Of a DNA stretch of 17,678 nt, positions 1 through 11,737 are shown piece by piece. A program made the translations under genes and the position numbers. The stretch comes from Acanthamoeba lenticulata. Taxonomy: Eukaryota > Discosea > Longamoebia > Acanthamoebidae. Below the pieces are notes generated by a model. The model saw only the letters and a list, made by a program, of their open reading frames with translations. It was not told the DNA's origin and searched no databases. Positions within the stretch are counted from its first letter, which is position 1. Each line of letters begins with the position of its first letter. The DNA lies in NCBI GenBank assembly GCA_002179805.1, contig NAVB01002119.1:1-17678 (forward strand). Reading direction: 5' to 3'.

Positions 1-1329
1 GAGGTCAGGGTTGGGGAAAACCATGCTCCTGGCCACGCTGGCCGACTGGCCCGGCCTCGTGCAGGTGAGCGACCCCTCCCCCCCCCCGCAGCCTCATGAG
101 CAAAGAGGAATGCCTGGCAATAGTTCTGCACGCGCGCAGGAGTGCATCGAGCGCGGAGGCAGGCCGCTGGCGCCCAGGCTTGGCGGGCGAATAGAAACCA
201 TGTCCCCGGCCGTGCTGGCGGCTGGCCTTGGGCGGCTGCAAGTGCTGGAGACCATGTTCACCGCGTCCGCCTATTGCACGGAGGAGCTGCTCAAACTTGC
301 GTGCGCGGTATTTACATTTTTGATTTCAATTTTGTTGTATTTTCTTGCTGTTTTGTTTTTATTTTTTAATATTTTAGTTTTTTTTCTTTCTTATTATTTT
401 AATTTTAATCGAGTACCTCCAGCTTGGACAAACGGGCATCGTCGCGTGCGCGTTGCCGTATGTGAATTCCATCTACCTGAAGCCATGCCTGGAGACCGCC
501 GCTGGTTATGGCCACCTGGACGTGGTCAAGTTGATGGTCGAGCGCATGGGCCAACCCGCGCCCAGTCTCACGCTCGCCTGTAGAGAGGCGTGGGATGGGC
601 GCCACCGGGACGTGCTGCGCTATCTCTTTGCCCGCGGCGGGCGGCTGGACACCAGCCCCGACTGGGCCAACACGTCGTTGCGCTACGCGACAGACTTGTC
701 GTTTCAGTTCCTGCAACTCGCCTTGGAAGGTACAAGAATTGCGTAGAAGAGCACAACACAGACCTTCATGTTGGTGTTGAAACCAAACAACTCAACACAA
801 CACAACAACGACCAGAGGGAAAGCTCGACCTGTCGCGCGCCAGGACCGGAGTGCATCACTTTCTGCTGACCGAATGGCCTCCGGCACGGAGGAACCTGGC
901 CGTGTGCCGGTTCCTGGTGTCCCACGGCGTCGACCCCAACCGTCTGGACTATGAGGGAAACAACGCCATCGGCAGAACAGGTGCATGGCTCCTCCTGTTT
1001 CATCATCATCACCATCCTGATCCATGTCAATCTCAACAGTTTATGGCTCAACAGGCGTGATCCAGTTGGAAGACCTGTACCATTCGTGGTGCTTGTACCG
1101 GTGTGGAGGACGCCCAACCTGGAAGCGGGCTCTCTTCATCCTCTTCTGGATCGTCTTCGTCATGATGGTGCAATTCGCCACCGTCGCGTGGGTGGCCGGG
1201 TCGACGGTGACGCAGTGGTGGCACGAGGGACCCACCCTTGCTTTCGATCTCGCCACCATCTCCAGCATCTCGTCGCTGCTTTGTGTGTTCTTTTCCATTC
1301 TCAGAGGATTCACTGTGTTCATTTTTTAA
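1..1329 (+). CDS. Ankyrin-repeat protein with hydrophobic C-terminus (5' partial, spliced)
   Basis: The start lies left of the window; reading frame begins at base 2. Proposed exons: 1-64, 140-307, 423-729, 816-980, 1055-1329. The introns (65-139, 308-422, 730-815, 981-1054) have GT-AG ends and matching phases. Ankyrin-type helices are visible, for example AAGYGHLDVVKLMVERMG, HRDVLRYLFARGG and NLAVCRFLVSHGVDPNRL. The last exon is different: after WKRA it holds two hydrophobic stretches (about 1129-1200 and 1240-1325) and stops at TAA 1327-1329, so the protein probably ends in a membrane hairpin or anchor. Ankyrin repeats normally bind proteins; the partner is unknown. Alternatives: acceptor at 91 for the first intron (only 27 nt) and acceptor at 1039 for the last. 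Intron 308-422 is T-rich, unlike the GC-rich exons. Confident of ankyrin repeats, less so of the fusion to the hydrophobic exon. Confidence 0.7.
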
Positions 1330-1333
1330 TAAA
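1328..1333 (+). promoter_or_regulatory. AATAAA polyadenylation signal overlapping the stop codon
   Basis: AATAAA begins at the second base of the TAA stop of the ankyrin gene. The convergent membrane-protein gene stops at 1408, so both 3' UTRs must share about 80 AT-rich bases. No AATAAA is seen for the opposite strand. Confidence 0.45.
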
Positions 1334-1407
1334 CATACAATCTTTTTTTAATTCAATAAAAAAACAAAAATTACAAATGATAAATTGTTTCATTTTTCTT
1401 TTGCTTT

Positions 1408-4289
1408 TTAATAATCCTGAAAATTAAAGCAGTCGCCAACGTCGCTGGGCGTGGCGAAGCAGTCGGCCAGCGAGTCGTGGCTGGTGCCCTTACGGCGGCG
1501 CGCAAAGATGGCCAGCGCGAGGCCCACGTTGGCCACCAGCACCAGCGCCTCCGCAGCCGTCAGCCCCGCGCCGATGGCCCGCGCCACTGTCCTTCTTGTC
1601 CGCCTCGCCCGCGCGCGTCGTCCACCATCGTCGTCCTCATCATCCTCCTCGCCTTCATCGTCGTCGTCCATCGACGGCGGGAAGACGCGCGCGAGGACGC
1701 GCCGCGCGCCAAAGAGCACGAGCTGGGCAACGAGCACCACCGCCAGTCCGATAAAGTCGGCCGACGACGGCACTTGGCTCCTGCACGTGCACGCGTGTGT
1801 GTCATCCACCGCACACGCGCACAAACACACGCACACACGCGCACGCGCGGACGTACAAGATGACGGCGAGGAAGACGCCGAGGCCGCCGAGGCACGACAG
1901 CTGGATGAAGAAGCCGCCGCACTGGAGCCCGACGGCCATGAGGCTCAGCGCCAGCGGCAGCAGCACGTGCAGCGGGAGCCACGCCGTCAGGTCGGGCAGA
2001 CACACCGAGCGCATAAAGTACGGAATCTGAAGCACGTCCCGCACGACAAGCACGCATGACGATCATTCCAAGGACGACGACGATGAGGATGAAGCGTACA
2101 GCGGGGCTGCAGAGAGAGCTGAGGTTGAGTCGAGCGCGCCAGGACTCGAGCAGGCCGTGCCACATGTGGTACAGCGCCACCGCGGCGTAGACGCCCGCGT
2201 GCAGGGCCATCCGCGTCCGTAGCCCGCTCCACGCCGCCCGCGCCTCGGCCTCGTCCAGAGCCCGTCCTGCCCACGCATACACGCACACGCGCGCGTGAGG
2301 ACATGACACGACACGACACGCGCGCGCGTGTGCGGTTGAGGAAAGAGGGGGAAACGCACGGGCTTGGTGGCGCTGAAGGCGGAGTCGCGCGCGTTCGACG
2401 CCGAGCGCCGCCCGGCGGGCCTCGAGCTCGCGCAGGGACTGAACGCGGCGGGCCTCGAGGTCGTCCTCGCGGGCCTGGCGGGCCTCGAGCTGCGCCTCCT
2501 GCTTGCGCCACATGTCCTCGCGGGCGAGGGCCAGGAGCTCGTGTCTGAGGCGGAGCTCCATCACGCGCAGGACGCTTTGGCTCTGCGTCTGCCGTGCGAG
2601 CTCCCGCGCGATCGACGACGACGGCGAAGTCGAGGACGACGCGTCTGTGCGCGTGCGCGTGCGCGTGTGCCCAAGACCGCACGACACGACACGCGCGCAG
2701 AGGTAAGAGAGAGAGGACGCGACACGACACGACACGACACGACACGCCGGGGGGGGGGGGTTACCGTAGTCGTCAAACAAGTGGGCGCCGAGAGGCTCCG
2801 CGTGGCCCGAGCGCCGCTTGGCGGCGTTACGCTCGCCTCGCGGCACCGCCACGACGTCTTCTTCGCTTTCGTTTTCGTTTTCGCGGCCTTCCGAGAGGCC
2901 AAAGTCGAGGTCGGCGGTGACGGCCCGAAACAGCCGCAGCTCGGCCGACTCGGTGAGCCGCGACCCCGACAAGGACGACGACGACAGCGATGATGATGAG
3001 GATGACGCCAAGACCACTGACGTCGTGCCTTCAAGATCAACTTCATCGCCACCAGTCGGATCGTCGTTGGGTGGTGATGATGACGATGATGATGTCAGCC
3101 GGAGGGTGGCGCTCTCGCGCTCGACTCTGCGCTGAAGGTCAATCCACTCGCGGATGATCCCCTCAAACTCGGATTCCTGGCATTCCAGACAAGACAGGCT
3201 GACGTCAGCAAGCCGCATACGCACGCTGACGTCAGCACAGAGGGGAACGCACCACGTCGCGGGCTTCGGCCAGGAGGGCCTCGAGCTCGGCCATCGACAG
3301 CGACTTGGCGTGTTGGCGCCGCCAGCGGGCAGCAAAGTCGCGTCGTCGCTGGGCCGCGGCCACGTCCTGGGCGAGGTCGTCCTCTTGGGCGGCCAGCGTG
3401 CGGCGCCGACGGCGGGCGAGGTCGGCCAGGCGGGCGCCGAGGTCGCGCCTGAGGTCGGCCACGAGCGACCAGCCGAGCGTGGTGTCGACGGCGGACGCGG
3501 CCAGGGCGCCCAAGTTGAACGAGGAGACGACTTGGGCCTGTAGGGCCTCGAGCGCGGCCACGGCGGGGCCGAGGTTGGTCGCGTCGGCGTCCTCGTCCGC
3601 CTGGGCGAGAGTAGATGCGGCCTCGATTTGATGCGCCAGGCGTTGAGCCCACCAGTAGCCGAGGGCGGCAAAGGCCACGAACGCGCCGAGAGCTGGTCCA
3701 AGGTTGTAGAACCATTGATTTGTGTGTAAATTGATTGATGACAAGCGAGTAGAGAACTACCGACGTCGCAGCACGTTGGAGGATGAGAAGTACCTGTGCC
3801 AAAAGCCTCAAGTAGCTTCGTGACTGGGGGGCTTCGGAGCAGGTGGCGCCACCCAGGAGCAGGAGGTGTCACGTTGTCGGCGTCTGCTGTGGCGTCGTTC
3901 GATGGAAGAGACGACGAGGCCTCGTCGTGGGGCATTGCTGCAGAAGGTGTGCTTACATGAGGAGAGCTGGAGTCGTGGCCTCCGTGCTCTTGTTTTGGGG
4001 GGTCGTGTTGTGGCGGAAGATGATCTGTGCTGCTGTCGTTAGAGGACGAGTCTGTCGCCTCGGCAGCACCCAAGTCTGAGACACCAGCATAAACTGCCAC
4101 ATCGGCGTGCTGCTGTTCGTCATGAGGGGGTGGTTCCACCTCCTGTCGGCGCAGATGTTTGTAATGTGGCCGGAGGCGAAGATATTCCACACATTCGGGT
4201 GCTTCTGGGTGGTACGAACAATAGCGCGAAGTCTCGGCCAAAGGAGTGACCACAACCAAGAGCAGCAACACCCACACAGCTGCTTGCAT
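1408..4289 (-). CDS. Uncharacterised multi-pass membrane protein with signal peptide and coiled coils
   Basis: Seven exons: 4289-3794, 3692-3253, 3176-2765, 2644-2360, 2266-2100, 2026-1857, 1780-1408. All introns are GT-AG, every phase matches, and the sum of 2343 nt encodes 780 residues. Residues 1-19 (MQAAVWVLLLLVVVTPLAE) are a signal peptide. A Ser/His/Asp-rich segment follows with only two cysteines (about 24 and 33). A hydrophobic stretch lies at about 166-182. Long Ala/Arg/Glu-rich helices at about 183-312 and 455-545 look like coiled coil. Four or five hydrophobic helices follow at about 565-584, 617-635, 637-657, 666-682 and 727-752, with an acidic DDDDEGEEDDEDDDGG run between the last two. 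I do not recognise the family. Signal peptide, helical middle and C-terminal membrane segments recall nuclear-fusion proteins of the KAR5/GEX1 type, but their Cys-rich domain is not evident. Exon 3 contains Ser-rich TCN tracts that may hide another intron. Confidence 0.7.
1781..1856 (-). other. Intron of alternating purine-pyrimidine sequence
   Basis: Sixth intron of the membrane-protein gene, GTACGT donor and GTGCAG acceptor, phase 2. Almost all of it is alternating GT/GC dinucleotides, a sequence type that can adopt Z-DNA. Similar introns occur at 6021-6098 in the kinase gene and 15379-15470 in the beta-galactosidase gene. Confidence 0.75.
2720..2760 (-). repeat. Pentanucleotide array (sense GTGTC) with poly-C/G run inside an intron
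   Basis: Within intron 2764-2645 of the membrane-protein gene. On the + strand five GACAC units (2721-2745) are followed by a run of 12 G (2749-2760). On the transcribed sense strand this is a C run just after the GTAACC donor and then GTGTC repeats. Intron 2359-2267 of the same gene has a shorter GTGTC array. Confidence 0.85.
3177..3252 (-). other. Intron with two GCTGACGTCAGC palindromes
   Basis: Second intron of the membrane-protein gene: GTGCGT donor, CCAG acceptor, phase 0, 76 nt. It holds two exact copies of the 12-bp palindrome GCTGACGTCAGC at 3198-3209 and 3225-3236, each containing the CRE-like core TGACGTCA. Related pairs are in two beta-galactosidase introns. Confidence 0.8.
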
Positions 4290-4354
4290 GAAAAGTTAAA
4301 AATGCGGCCAGTACAGGCTGCAGTGACCTTGCTTGGACGGAAAAAGAAAAGGGC

Positions 4355-4358
4355 AAAA
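4355..4358 (-). terminator. Pol III terminator of tRNA-Glu
   Basis: A TTTT on the minus strand begins six bases after the tRNA 3' end, followed by further T runs, as expected for RNA polymerase III termination. It lies only about 65 bases upstream of the ATG of the membrane-protein gene on the same strand. Confidence 0.6.
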
Positions 4359-4363
4359 GAATA

Positions 4364-4435
4364 TTCCGCTGCCGGGAATAGAACCCGGGGCGCATGGGTG
4401 AGAACCATAAATGTTACCGACTACACCACAGCGGA
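4364..4435 (-). tRNA. tRNA-Glu (anticodon CTC)
   Basis: Minus-strand cloverleaf: acceptor TCCGCTG pairs with CAGCGGA; D stem GTGT/ACAT; anticodon stem TATGG/CCATG with loop TTCTCAC, so anticodon CTC reading GAG; T stem CCGGG/CCCGG. No CCA is encoded and there is no intron, as in nuclear tRNA genes. The T loop is TTCTATT: the position after TTC is normally a purine (G or A), here T, which also changes the internal B box. All stems pair, so I call it a gene, but reduced activity is possible. Confidence 0.88.
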
Positions 4436-4588
4436 TTAGCTGTTTTCTTGACGTAATCTATAATTAACATTAATTAAATTTTTTTAACAAGTTACCTGAA
4501 ACAAACAATGAAAATTTAAAAATACAATTTAATTGATGCAAATTTTTTGCTTTTTTGTGTGGTTATTGTGAAAGATGTCCAAAAATAG

Positions 4589-4592
4589 AAAA
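4589..4592 (-). terminator. Pol III terminator of tRNA-Arg
   Basis: TTTT on the minus strand begins four bases after the tRNA-Arg 3' end, with a TTTTT backup at 4585-4581. Confidence 0.6.
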
Positions 4593-4596
4593 GATA

Positions 4597-4668
4597 CAGG
4601 CCTGCTGGGGGTCGAACCCAGAATCTCCTGATTCGTAGTCAGACGCCTTTCCATTGGGCCACAGGCCT
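4597..4668 (-). tRNA. tRNA-Arg (anticodon ACG)
   Basis: Minus-strand cloverleaf: acceptor AGGCCTG pairs perfectly with CAGGCCT, discriminator G; anticodon arm CTGA-CTACGAA-TCAG gives anticodon ACG (A34 is normally edited to inosine, reading CGN); T arm CTGGG-TTCGACC-CCCAG has a canonical B box. No intron and no encoded CCA. It lies 161 bases upstream of tRNA-Glu on the same strand, separated by an AT-rich spacer with no gene. Confidence 0.93.
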
Positions 4669-5104
4669 GGCTTAAAAATGACGGTCGTCTCAACTGATTT
4701 TGGTACACAAGCAACTTTTCTCATTGGTTGCAGTGATTATATTAACATTTGGGCAGCCAAGTGGTGCTTTTTCCTTCAATGGGCCCCGTTAGCAACGTTA
4801 GGCCGTGCGTGGCGCACCATTTAGTCCTACATTAAAGCAGTGAATGCCACTTGAACTAGGCGACCTGGCTTTGGTAACTTTTTTGAACGTTTCGAAGCGC
4901 CCGTGTTCTAGCGGTGACATCGGCGCAATGATCGCCAACCGGTCGTTCACCGGAAACCTGCGTTTCTGGTTCTACGCGCCTCGAAACGGACGCTCTCGTC
5001 AACACAACACTCATGAGAATTACGTCGTTTGCGGCATCAGCACGGAGTGCGGCGGGCCAAGCCCAACTACTGTTCGGACAGTGAAACATTCAACCAAACA
5101 CCAC
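4669..5104. other. Spacer between tRNA-Arg and the small membrane protein; possible N-terminal extension
   Basis: No independent gene is seen. From 4844 the region is open in the frame of the downstream protein and would add 87 residues with no signal peptide and no recognisable domain. Whether it is 5' UTR/promoter or coding cannot be decided from the sequence. Confidence 0.4.
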
Positions 5105-5530
5105 ATGTCAGATACATTCCTCCTCTTGGTGCTTGAGCGGCTGGGCCTGTGGCTTGGTGCTGGTCCACACGATCCCAGTGCCCAACAACAACAACAACTT
5201 CAACGACGTCAACTCGTCAACTTGAACTTGCCGCACACGCCCACCAACAATAAGCTTCTTCTTTGCGCCAACAGCTCCGTGGCCACAACAAACAACACTC
5301 TTCGCATTTCGGCCGCTATTACCTCTTGTGAGCCAACGGTGGCGCACGCAACGTCTGCGCCCTGCGCCAACGCCACGGCCTCCTCGCCAGCATTAATCGA
5401 TGTGCAGCTGGACATGATCCTCTGCGGGCTCTTGCCTTGTCTCATCCTTGCCACCATGCTCATCCTCGTTTACCTCGTATTGCTATCCTCAATCTTATTG
5501 ATATTTGCCTTCCCCTCTCTACTACAATAA
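5105..5530 (+). CDS. Small predicted type I membrane protein, unknown function
   Basis: I prefer ATG 5105 because it places a hydrophobic segment (MSDTFLLLVLERLGLWLGAG) at the N-terminus as a signal peptide; the frame stays open back to ATG 4844 (228 residues in all). The 141-residue protein then has a Gln run, four cysteines in a Thr/Ser/Asn-rich stretch with N-glycosylation sequons (NSS, NNT, NAT), and a very hydrophobic C-terminus from about residue 100 (LIDVQLDMILCGLLPCLI onward) that forms one or two membrane helices. Stop TAA 5528-5530. No intron is needed. No family is recognised. The sequon-rich lumenal part and C-terminal anchor suggest a surface or endomembrane glycoprotein; that is inference. 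Base composition is less GC-rich than the kinase gene downstream, so it could also be a poorly conserved or lineage-specific gene. Confidence 0.5.
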   Translation: MSDTFLLLVLERLGLWLGAGPHDPSAQQQQQLQRRQLVNLNLPHTPTNNKLLLCANSSVATTNNTLRISAAITSCEPTVAHATSAPCANATASSPALIDVQLDMILCGLLPCLILATMLILVYLVLLSSILLIFAFPSLLQ

Positions 5531-5653
5531 TTATCAATTGGTAATCTCTAACCACCGTTTTCCAATTGCCCTCCATGTTCGGTCCATCTTTCCGAAATCT
5601 AACAGGAGAGGCGATTGACCCACGAGGATAGGAGACTACGCCACGCCGCCAAG

Positions 5654-6657
5654 ATGGACCAGAGCCGACGAAGACAAAAAGAACAAACCTCGACCCGAGA
5701 CGACGGCCAGGCCTGGGCCGGTCGCCTCGTGGGCGACTTCGTGTTGGGACCACGCTGCATCGCGCGCGGCCTCCACGGCCACGTCCGCGAGGCGAAGCAC
5801 ACCGTCACGGGCGCCCGCGCAGCCGTCAAGATCATCGACAAGTCGCTACACCAACAGCCCCCGAACCGCGAAGCGCAGCTGCTGGCGCAGGTCCAGGGCC
5901 ACCGCGGCATCGTGCGGCTGCTCGACGTCGTCGAGACCGCCTCCCACGTCTTCCTCGTCGAGGAGTTCTTGGCCGGCGGCGAGCTCTTTGACCTCGTCTG
6001 CACCCGCGGCCGCCTCTCTGGTGCGTGTGCGTGCGCGTGTGTGTTGCGCGCGTGTGCGTGTGCGGCCGGACTGACCGTGTGCCCGGTGATTTCAACAGAG
6101 GACGAAGCGCGCGGGTATTGGCAGCAGATCGTGGCGGCGGTGGCCTTCCTGCACAGCGCTGGCGTCGTCCACCGCGACATCAAGCTCGAGAACGTGATGC
6201 TGGCCCGCCCCGGCGGCCGGCGGGTGAAGCTGATCGACCTCGGCCTCAGCTGCGCGGTCCCGCGCGCCGGAGGCGGCCTGCTCAAGTCCTTCTGCGGCTC
6301 GCTCGAGTACGCCGCGCCAGAGATCCTCCGGCACGAGCCCTACGACGGGCGCGCGTGCGACGTGTGGTCGCTCGGGTGCCTCCTCTACACGATGGTCATG
6401 GGCCACCGCCCGTTCGCCGACCGCGTGGCGGCCGAGGCCGTACGCTACCAGGTCCCCCTCGACAACATCGACGCCTCGCCCGGTGCGCCTTCTTCCTCTT
6501 CCCCTTCTTTATCATCTTCTTCGTCTTCCTCAGGGGCTGACCCGCGCGTGTGTGTGCAGAGTTTCGGGACCTGGTGGCGCAGATCTTCGTGCGGGAGGCC
6601 AGGCGGCGGCTGACCATCCACGGCGTCATGGCCCACCCGTGGACCGGGCTCGTTTGA
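5654..6657 (+). CDS. Ser/Thr protein kinase, CAMK/SNF1-like, catalytic domain only
   Basis: Exons 5654-6020, 6099-6482, 6560-6657; both introns phase 1, GTGCG donors; 282 residues. The kinase domain fills the protein from about residue 27. Visible motifs: a degenerate Gly-rich loop (IARGLHGHV, first Gly replaced by Ala), AAVK with catalytic Lys 59, helix C Glu 73, hinge region LVEEFLAGGELFDLV, HRDIKLEN (Asp 149, Asn 154), DLG at 169-171 in place of DFG, APE at 195-197 and DVWSLGCLLYTMVMGHRPF. The short last exon supplies the C-lobe end (RRRLTIHGVMAHPW). All catalytic residues are present, so an active kinase is likely. The CAMK/SNF1-like assignment rests on GSLEYAAPEIL and the YDGRACDVWSLG context. 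It has no UBA, KA1 or other regulatory tail. The ATG was chosen over upstream in-frame sequence because it is the first Met. The first intron is a GT/GC dinucleotide tract, the second TC-rich. Confidence 0.9.
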
Positions 6658-6987
6658 TGGAGCACGTGAGGAAGAAGAAGGAGAAGGAGAAGAGGAAGCA
6701 CCAGAGGAGGAGGCATATTGCTGTCCTTGCTGGCTTCTTCGCTACAAAATGTAGCAATACTGCCAAATATAATTATGTAAATGTTTGTTGAAGGTACTTT
6801 ACACGTTGTTGTTGTCGTTGTAGAGCGTCAATTGGCCTGGCTCATGAGGCAGGACATGACGGACTGAGGACGATGAGAACAAGACGGCCGAGGTGTGGAG
6901 GACAGAGAAGAGGAAGAAGAAGAGGCACACTATTTACAGCCGATAGAGGTGAGAGTTATAAGTGCTGAGAGGCTGCGTAGAAGGAGG
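6658..6987. other. Convergent 3' UTR region
   Basis: Between the kinase stop and the stop of the opposite-strand coiled-coil gene. Holds a GA-rich purine tract at about 6666-6713 and an AT-rich stretch around 6745-6790 that probably contains the kinase polyadenylation site. No open frame with coding character was found. Confidence 0.5.
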
Positions 6988-9697
<2,710 letters not shown>

Positions 9698-10124
9698 GCT
9701 GTTTTCGCCCTCAACACCTGCTTCCCCCCAAGTTCTCTACCGCAAGTCTACGCTCTCCGTTCCACCCGCGCAAGCATTCATCCCTTTCACATGTTGTTGC
9801 GAGGCACTCTCGTCGCGTTGGCAAGTCCTCCACTGCCTTCGCGCAATTTTGTCTTCAAAACAAAAAATTCATAAAAGGTTTATAAAAAATTTCATGAGTT
9901 TGTTTCTTATCGTTGCCAAGAGTTTGTGCGGGTTTATGCGCAAATTCCGATTGGCTGGCGGTGCGGGGAAAAGGCGGGGGACGATTACCGCCTGAACTAG
10001 ACTGCGCCAACACATTCCAGCTCGTAGAAGAAGGAACCGAAAGGGAACCCACTTTCCCTGCTTACCTTGCACTTGGAAAGGCCAGAAGGCTTCTCTTTAC
10101 GCTCCCGGCACTAGAGTACAGGCA
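9698..10124. other. EF-1alpha 3' UTR and promoter of the MRH-receptor gene
   Basis: No gene seen. An A/T-rich block at about 9846-9895 (with ATAAAA and TATAAAAA) likely marks the EF-1alpha 3' end; the stretch from about 9930 to 10124 must hold the promoter and 5' UTR of the next gene. Confidence 0.4.
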
Positions 10125-11537
10125 ATGCCATCTTCGCGTTCCTCCTCCTTCATGAAGACGGCTCTAGTGGTCGCCCTTTGCACGCTTGCCTGCTTTGCCT
10201 GGCACGCCGGAGCGCAGTCCGTTTGCTCCGCAACCATCAACGGGAAGCAGTACAACATCAATCCTCTCGCCTCCTTTCCCCAGGTTCCTTTCCCCCGCCT
10301 CGTTTACTTCCGAGCGAGCTGAGGCGCCCGCCCTCCTGCGCACTACCACTACGCGCATTTTTTTCTCACGTCTGCTCTTCCTCGCGGTACCGTCGCGCAC
10401 TCGAGCAGGAGTATGAAGTCTCCAGCTCGTTCTACAAAATGATGTACAGGCCGTGCGCCATCACGCCGGTACGCACGGCACATGTGTGTTTGCTTTTTTA
10501 ATTGTGCCCAAGTTGGCGTGCGTTGTTGCCCTAACTCGTTCCGCTATGCAGTGCTACAGCTACCCCAACATGGCCGTGTGCCAGCAGATCACCGGCTCCT
10601 CTGGTTCGGGCTCCTCCTTCCTCGTCGTTTTCGTTTTCGTTTTCGTTTTCATTTTTATTTTCCCTTTTTATTTGTTTTAATTTTAATTTTTATTCACCAA
10701 TTATATTTAGGTTTTTTATTGTCGTTTTAATCATAAATCCTCCGCCACAGCGGCTTTCCCGGCTGGTGAGTTCACGTCGGCCGTGTGGCGCGCGTCGACC
10801 CGCGCGGACAACCCGGAGGGCTTTCAGATCCTGTTCTCGGCGATGTTGGGCTCGAACAAGATCACCACCACCCTCGAGTTCATCTGCGACCGCAGCTTCG
10901 AGTCCATCGGCAGAATGGGTCCCGTACGTGCTGCCCTCTTTCTCTCCTTCCTCTTTCTGTTCAAGTTATTTTTTCAAAAATATTCATTTCCTTTCTTTTT
11001 TAATTACAAAAATATTGACTTTGTTCTTACCGTTGCGATCGATGAAGGGCCCAAATGGCGTTGAGCCCACCACGAACCAGTTCTTCCTTGACTGGAGGAC
11101 CGTCCACGCGTGCCCCGTCAACTCTGGCGGCGGCGGCGGCGGTGGCGGCAGTGGCGGCGGTGGCGGCGGCGGCGACGACGGCGGCCTCGCCGGCGGCTGG
11201 ATCTTCATCATTGTGTACGCTGGCCTCGACCATGTTGTCGTTGTCACTGTTGAAGGAGAAGACGAATTGGCGCTGATGAAGAGACATGTCATCGTCGTGG
11301 TGATGGTGGTGGTGGCTGCGCGACAGGCTGGGGTCGTTGATGATCGTGTACGTGGTGGCGGGCTTCGCCTTCAACAAGTGGTACCGCCACGAGGAGGGCC
11401 TGCGCAACCAGCTCCCACACTTTGAGTTCTGGTCGTCGTTGCCGGGCCTCGTCAAGGACGGCTGCGTCTTCACCTACACCAAGGCTCGCGGCCTCGTGTC
11501 GTCCTCGTCCTCTTCCTCTTCCTACTCCTCCTACTGA
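10125..11537 (+). CDS. MRH-domain type I cargo receptor (cation-dependent M6P receptor / ATG27-like)
   Basis: Six exons: 10125-10283, 10409-10468, 10552-10603, 10751-10923, 11048-11214, 11327-11537; all phases match; 273 residues. A signal peptide lies at about 10-31 (MKTALVVALCTLACFAWHAG; Met 10 is an alternative start). The lumenal domain has six cysteines (34, 69, 74, 83, 136, 170) as in mannose-6-phosphate-receptor-homology domains, including the hallmark W-R-T-x-x-A-C-P near 164-171. A Gly-rich stalk (two G runs ending in GGDDGG) leads to a transmembrane helix at about 197-218, split by the last intron. The cytosolic tail contains NQLPHFEFWSSLPGLVKDGC, the typical conserved tail of CD-M6PR/ATG27 proteins, then a Ser-rich end. 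Family members shuttle cargo between Golgi, endosomes and autophagosomes. The Arg and Tyr that bind mannose phosphate in classical members appear replaced (Ile/Lys near 127-128, Phe 160). Confidence 0.88.
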
Positions 11538-11737
11538 TCTGGCCTTTTTTTTTCGCAAATAATAAAATAAAAGAAAGAAATTTAATCTATTTTTGATTCT
11601 CTTCAATAAATCTAAAAAATAATTTGATAAGTATCCCAGCCTTGTAAAGTATAAATTGCCAAAAAATGCAACCTTGAATTAATTATGCTGCATAATAAAA
11701 AATACAGGAGAGACCTCAACCCTCCTCCTGCGTGGTT
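11538..11737. other. AT-rich intergenic spacer with polyadenylation signal
   Basis: AATAAA at 11561-11566, 24 bases after the MRH-receptor stop, is its likely polyadenylation signal. The rest is AT-rich spacer and the presumed promoter of the F-box/ankyrin gene. No gene seen. Confidence 0.55.

Noticed and set aside
65..91. A 27-nt micro-intron at the left edge
   Set aside because: GT and CAG ends are present, but all other introns here are 54 nt or longer. A 75-nt alternative (65-139) keeps the same phase and gives a better ankyrin-like helix.
2063..2998. Long plus-strand open frames opposite the membrane-protein gene
   Set aside because: They arise from GC-rich codon shadowing, translate to Arg/Ala/Pro-rich low complexity and cross the introns of the opposite gene.
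1560..4289. A single 909-codon open frame on the minus strand as one protein
   Set aside because: It runs through clear GT-AG introns with pentamer and GT/GC repeats, changes to low-complexity Arg/Thr/Pro translation, and loses the hydrophobic and helical segments found in other frames. The seven-exon model keeps phase throughout.
1408..4289. Assignment of the membrane protein as a GEX1/KAR5 nuclear-fusion factor
   Set aside because: General architecture is similar, but only two N-terminal cysteines are present and no specific motif could be recognised.
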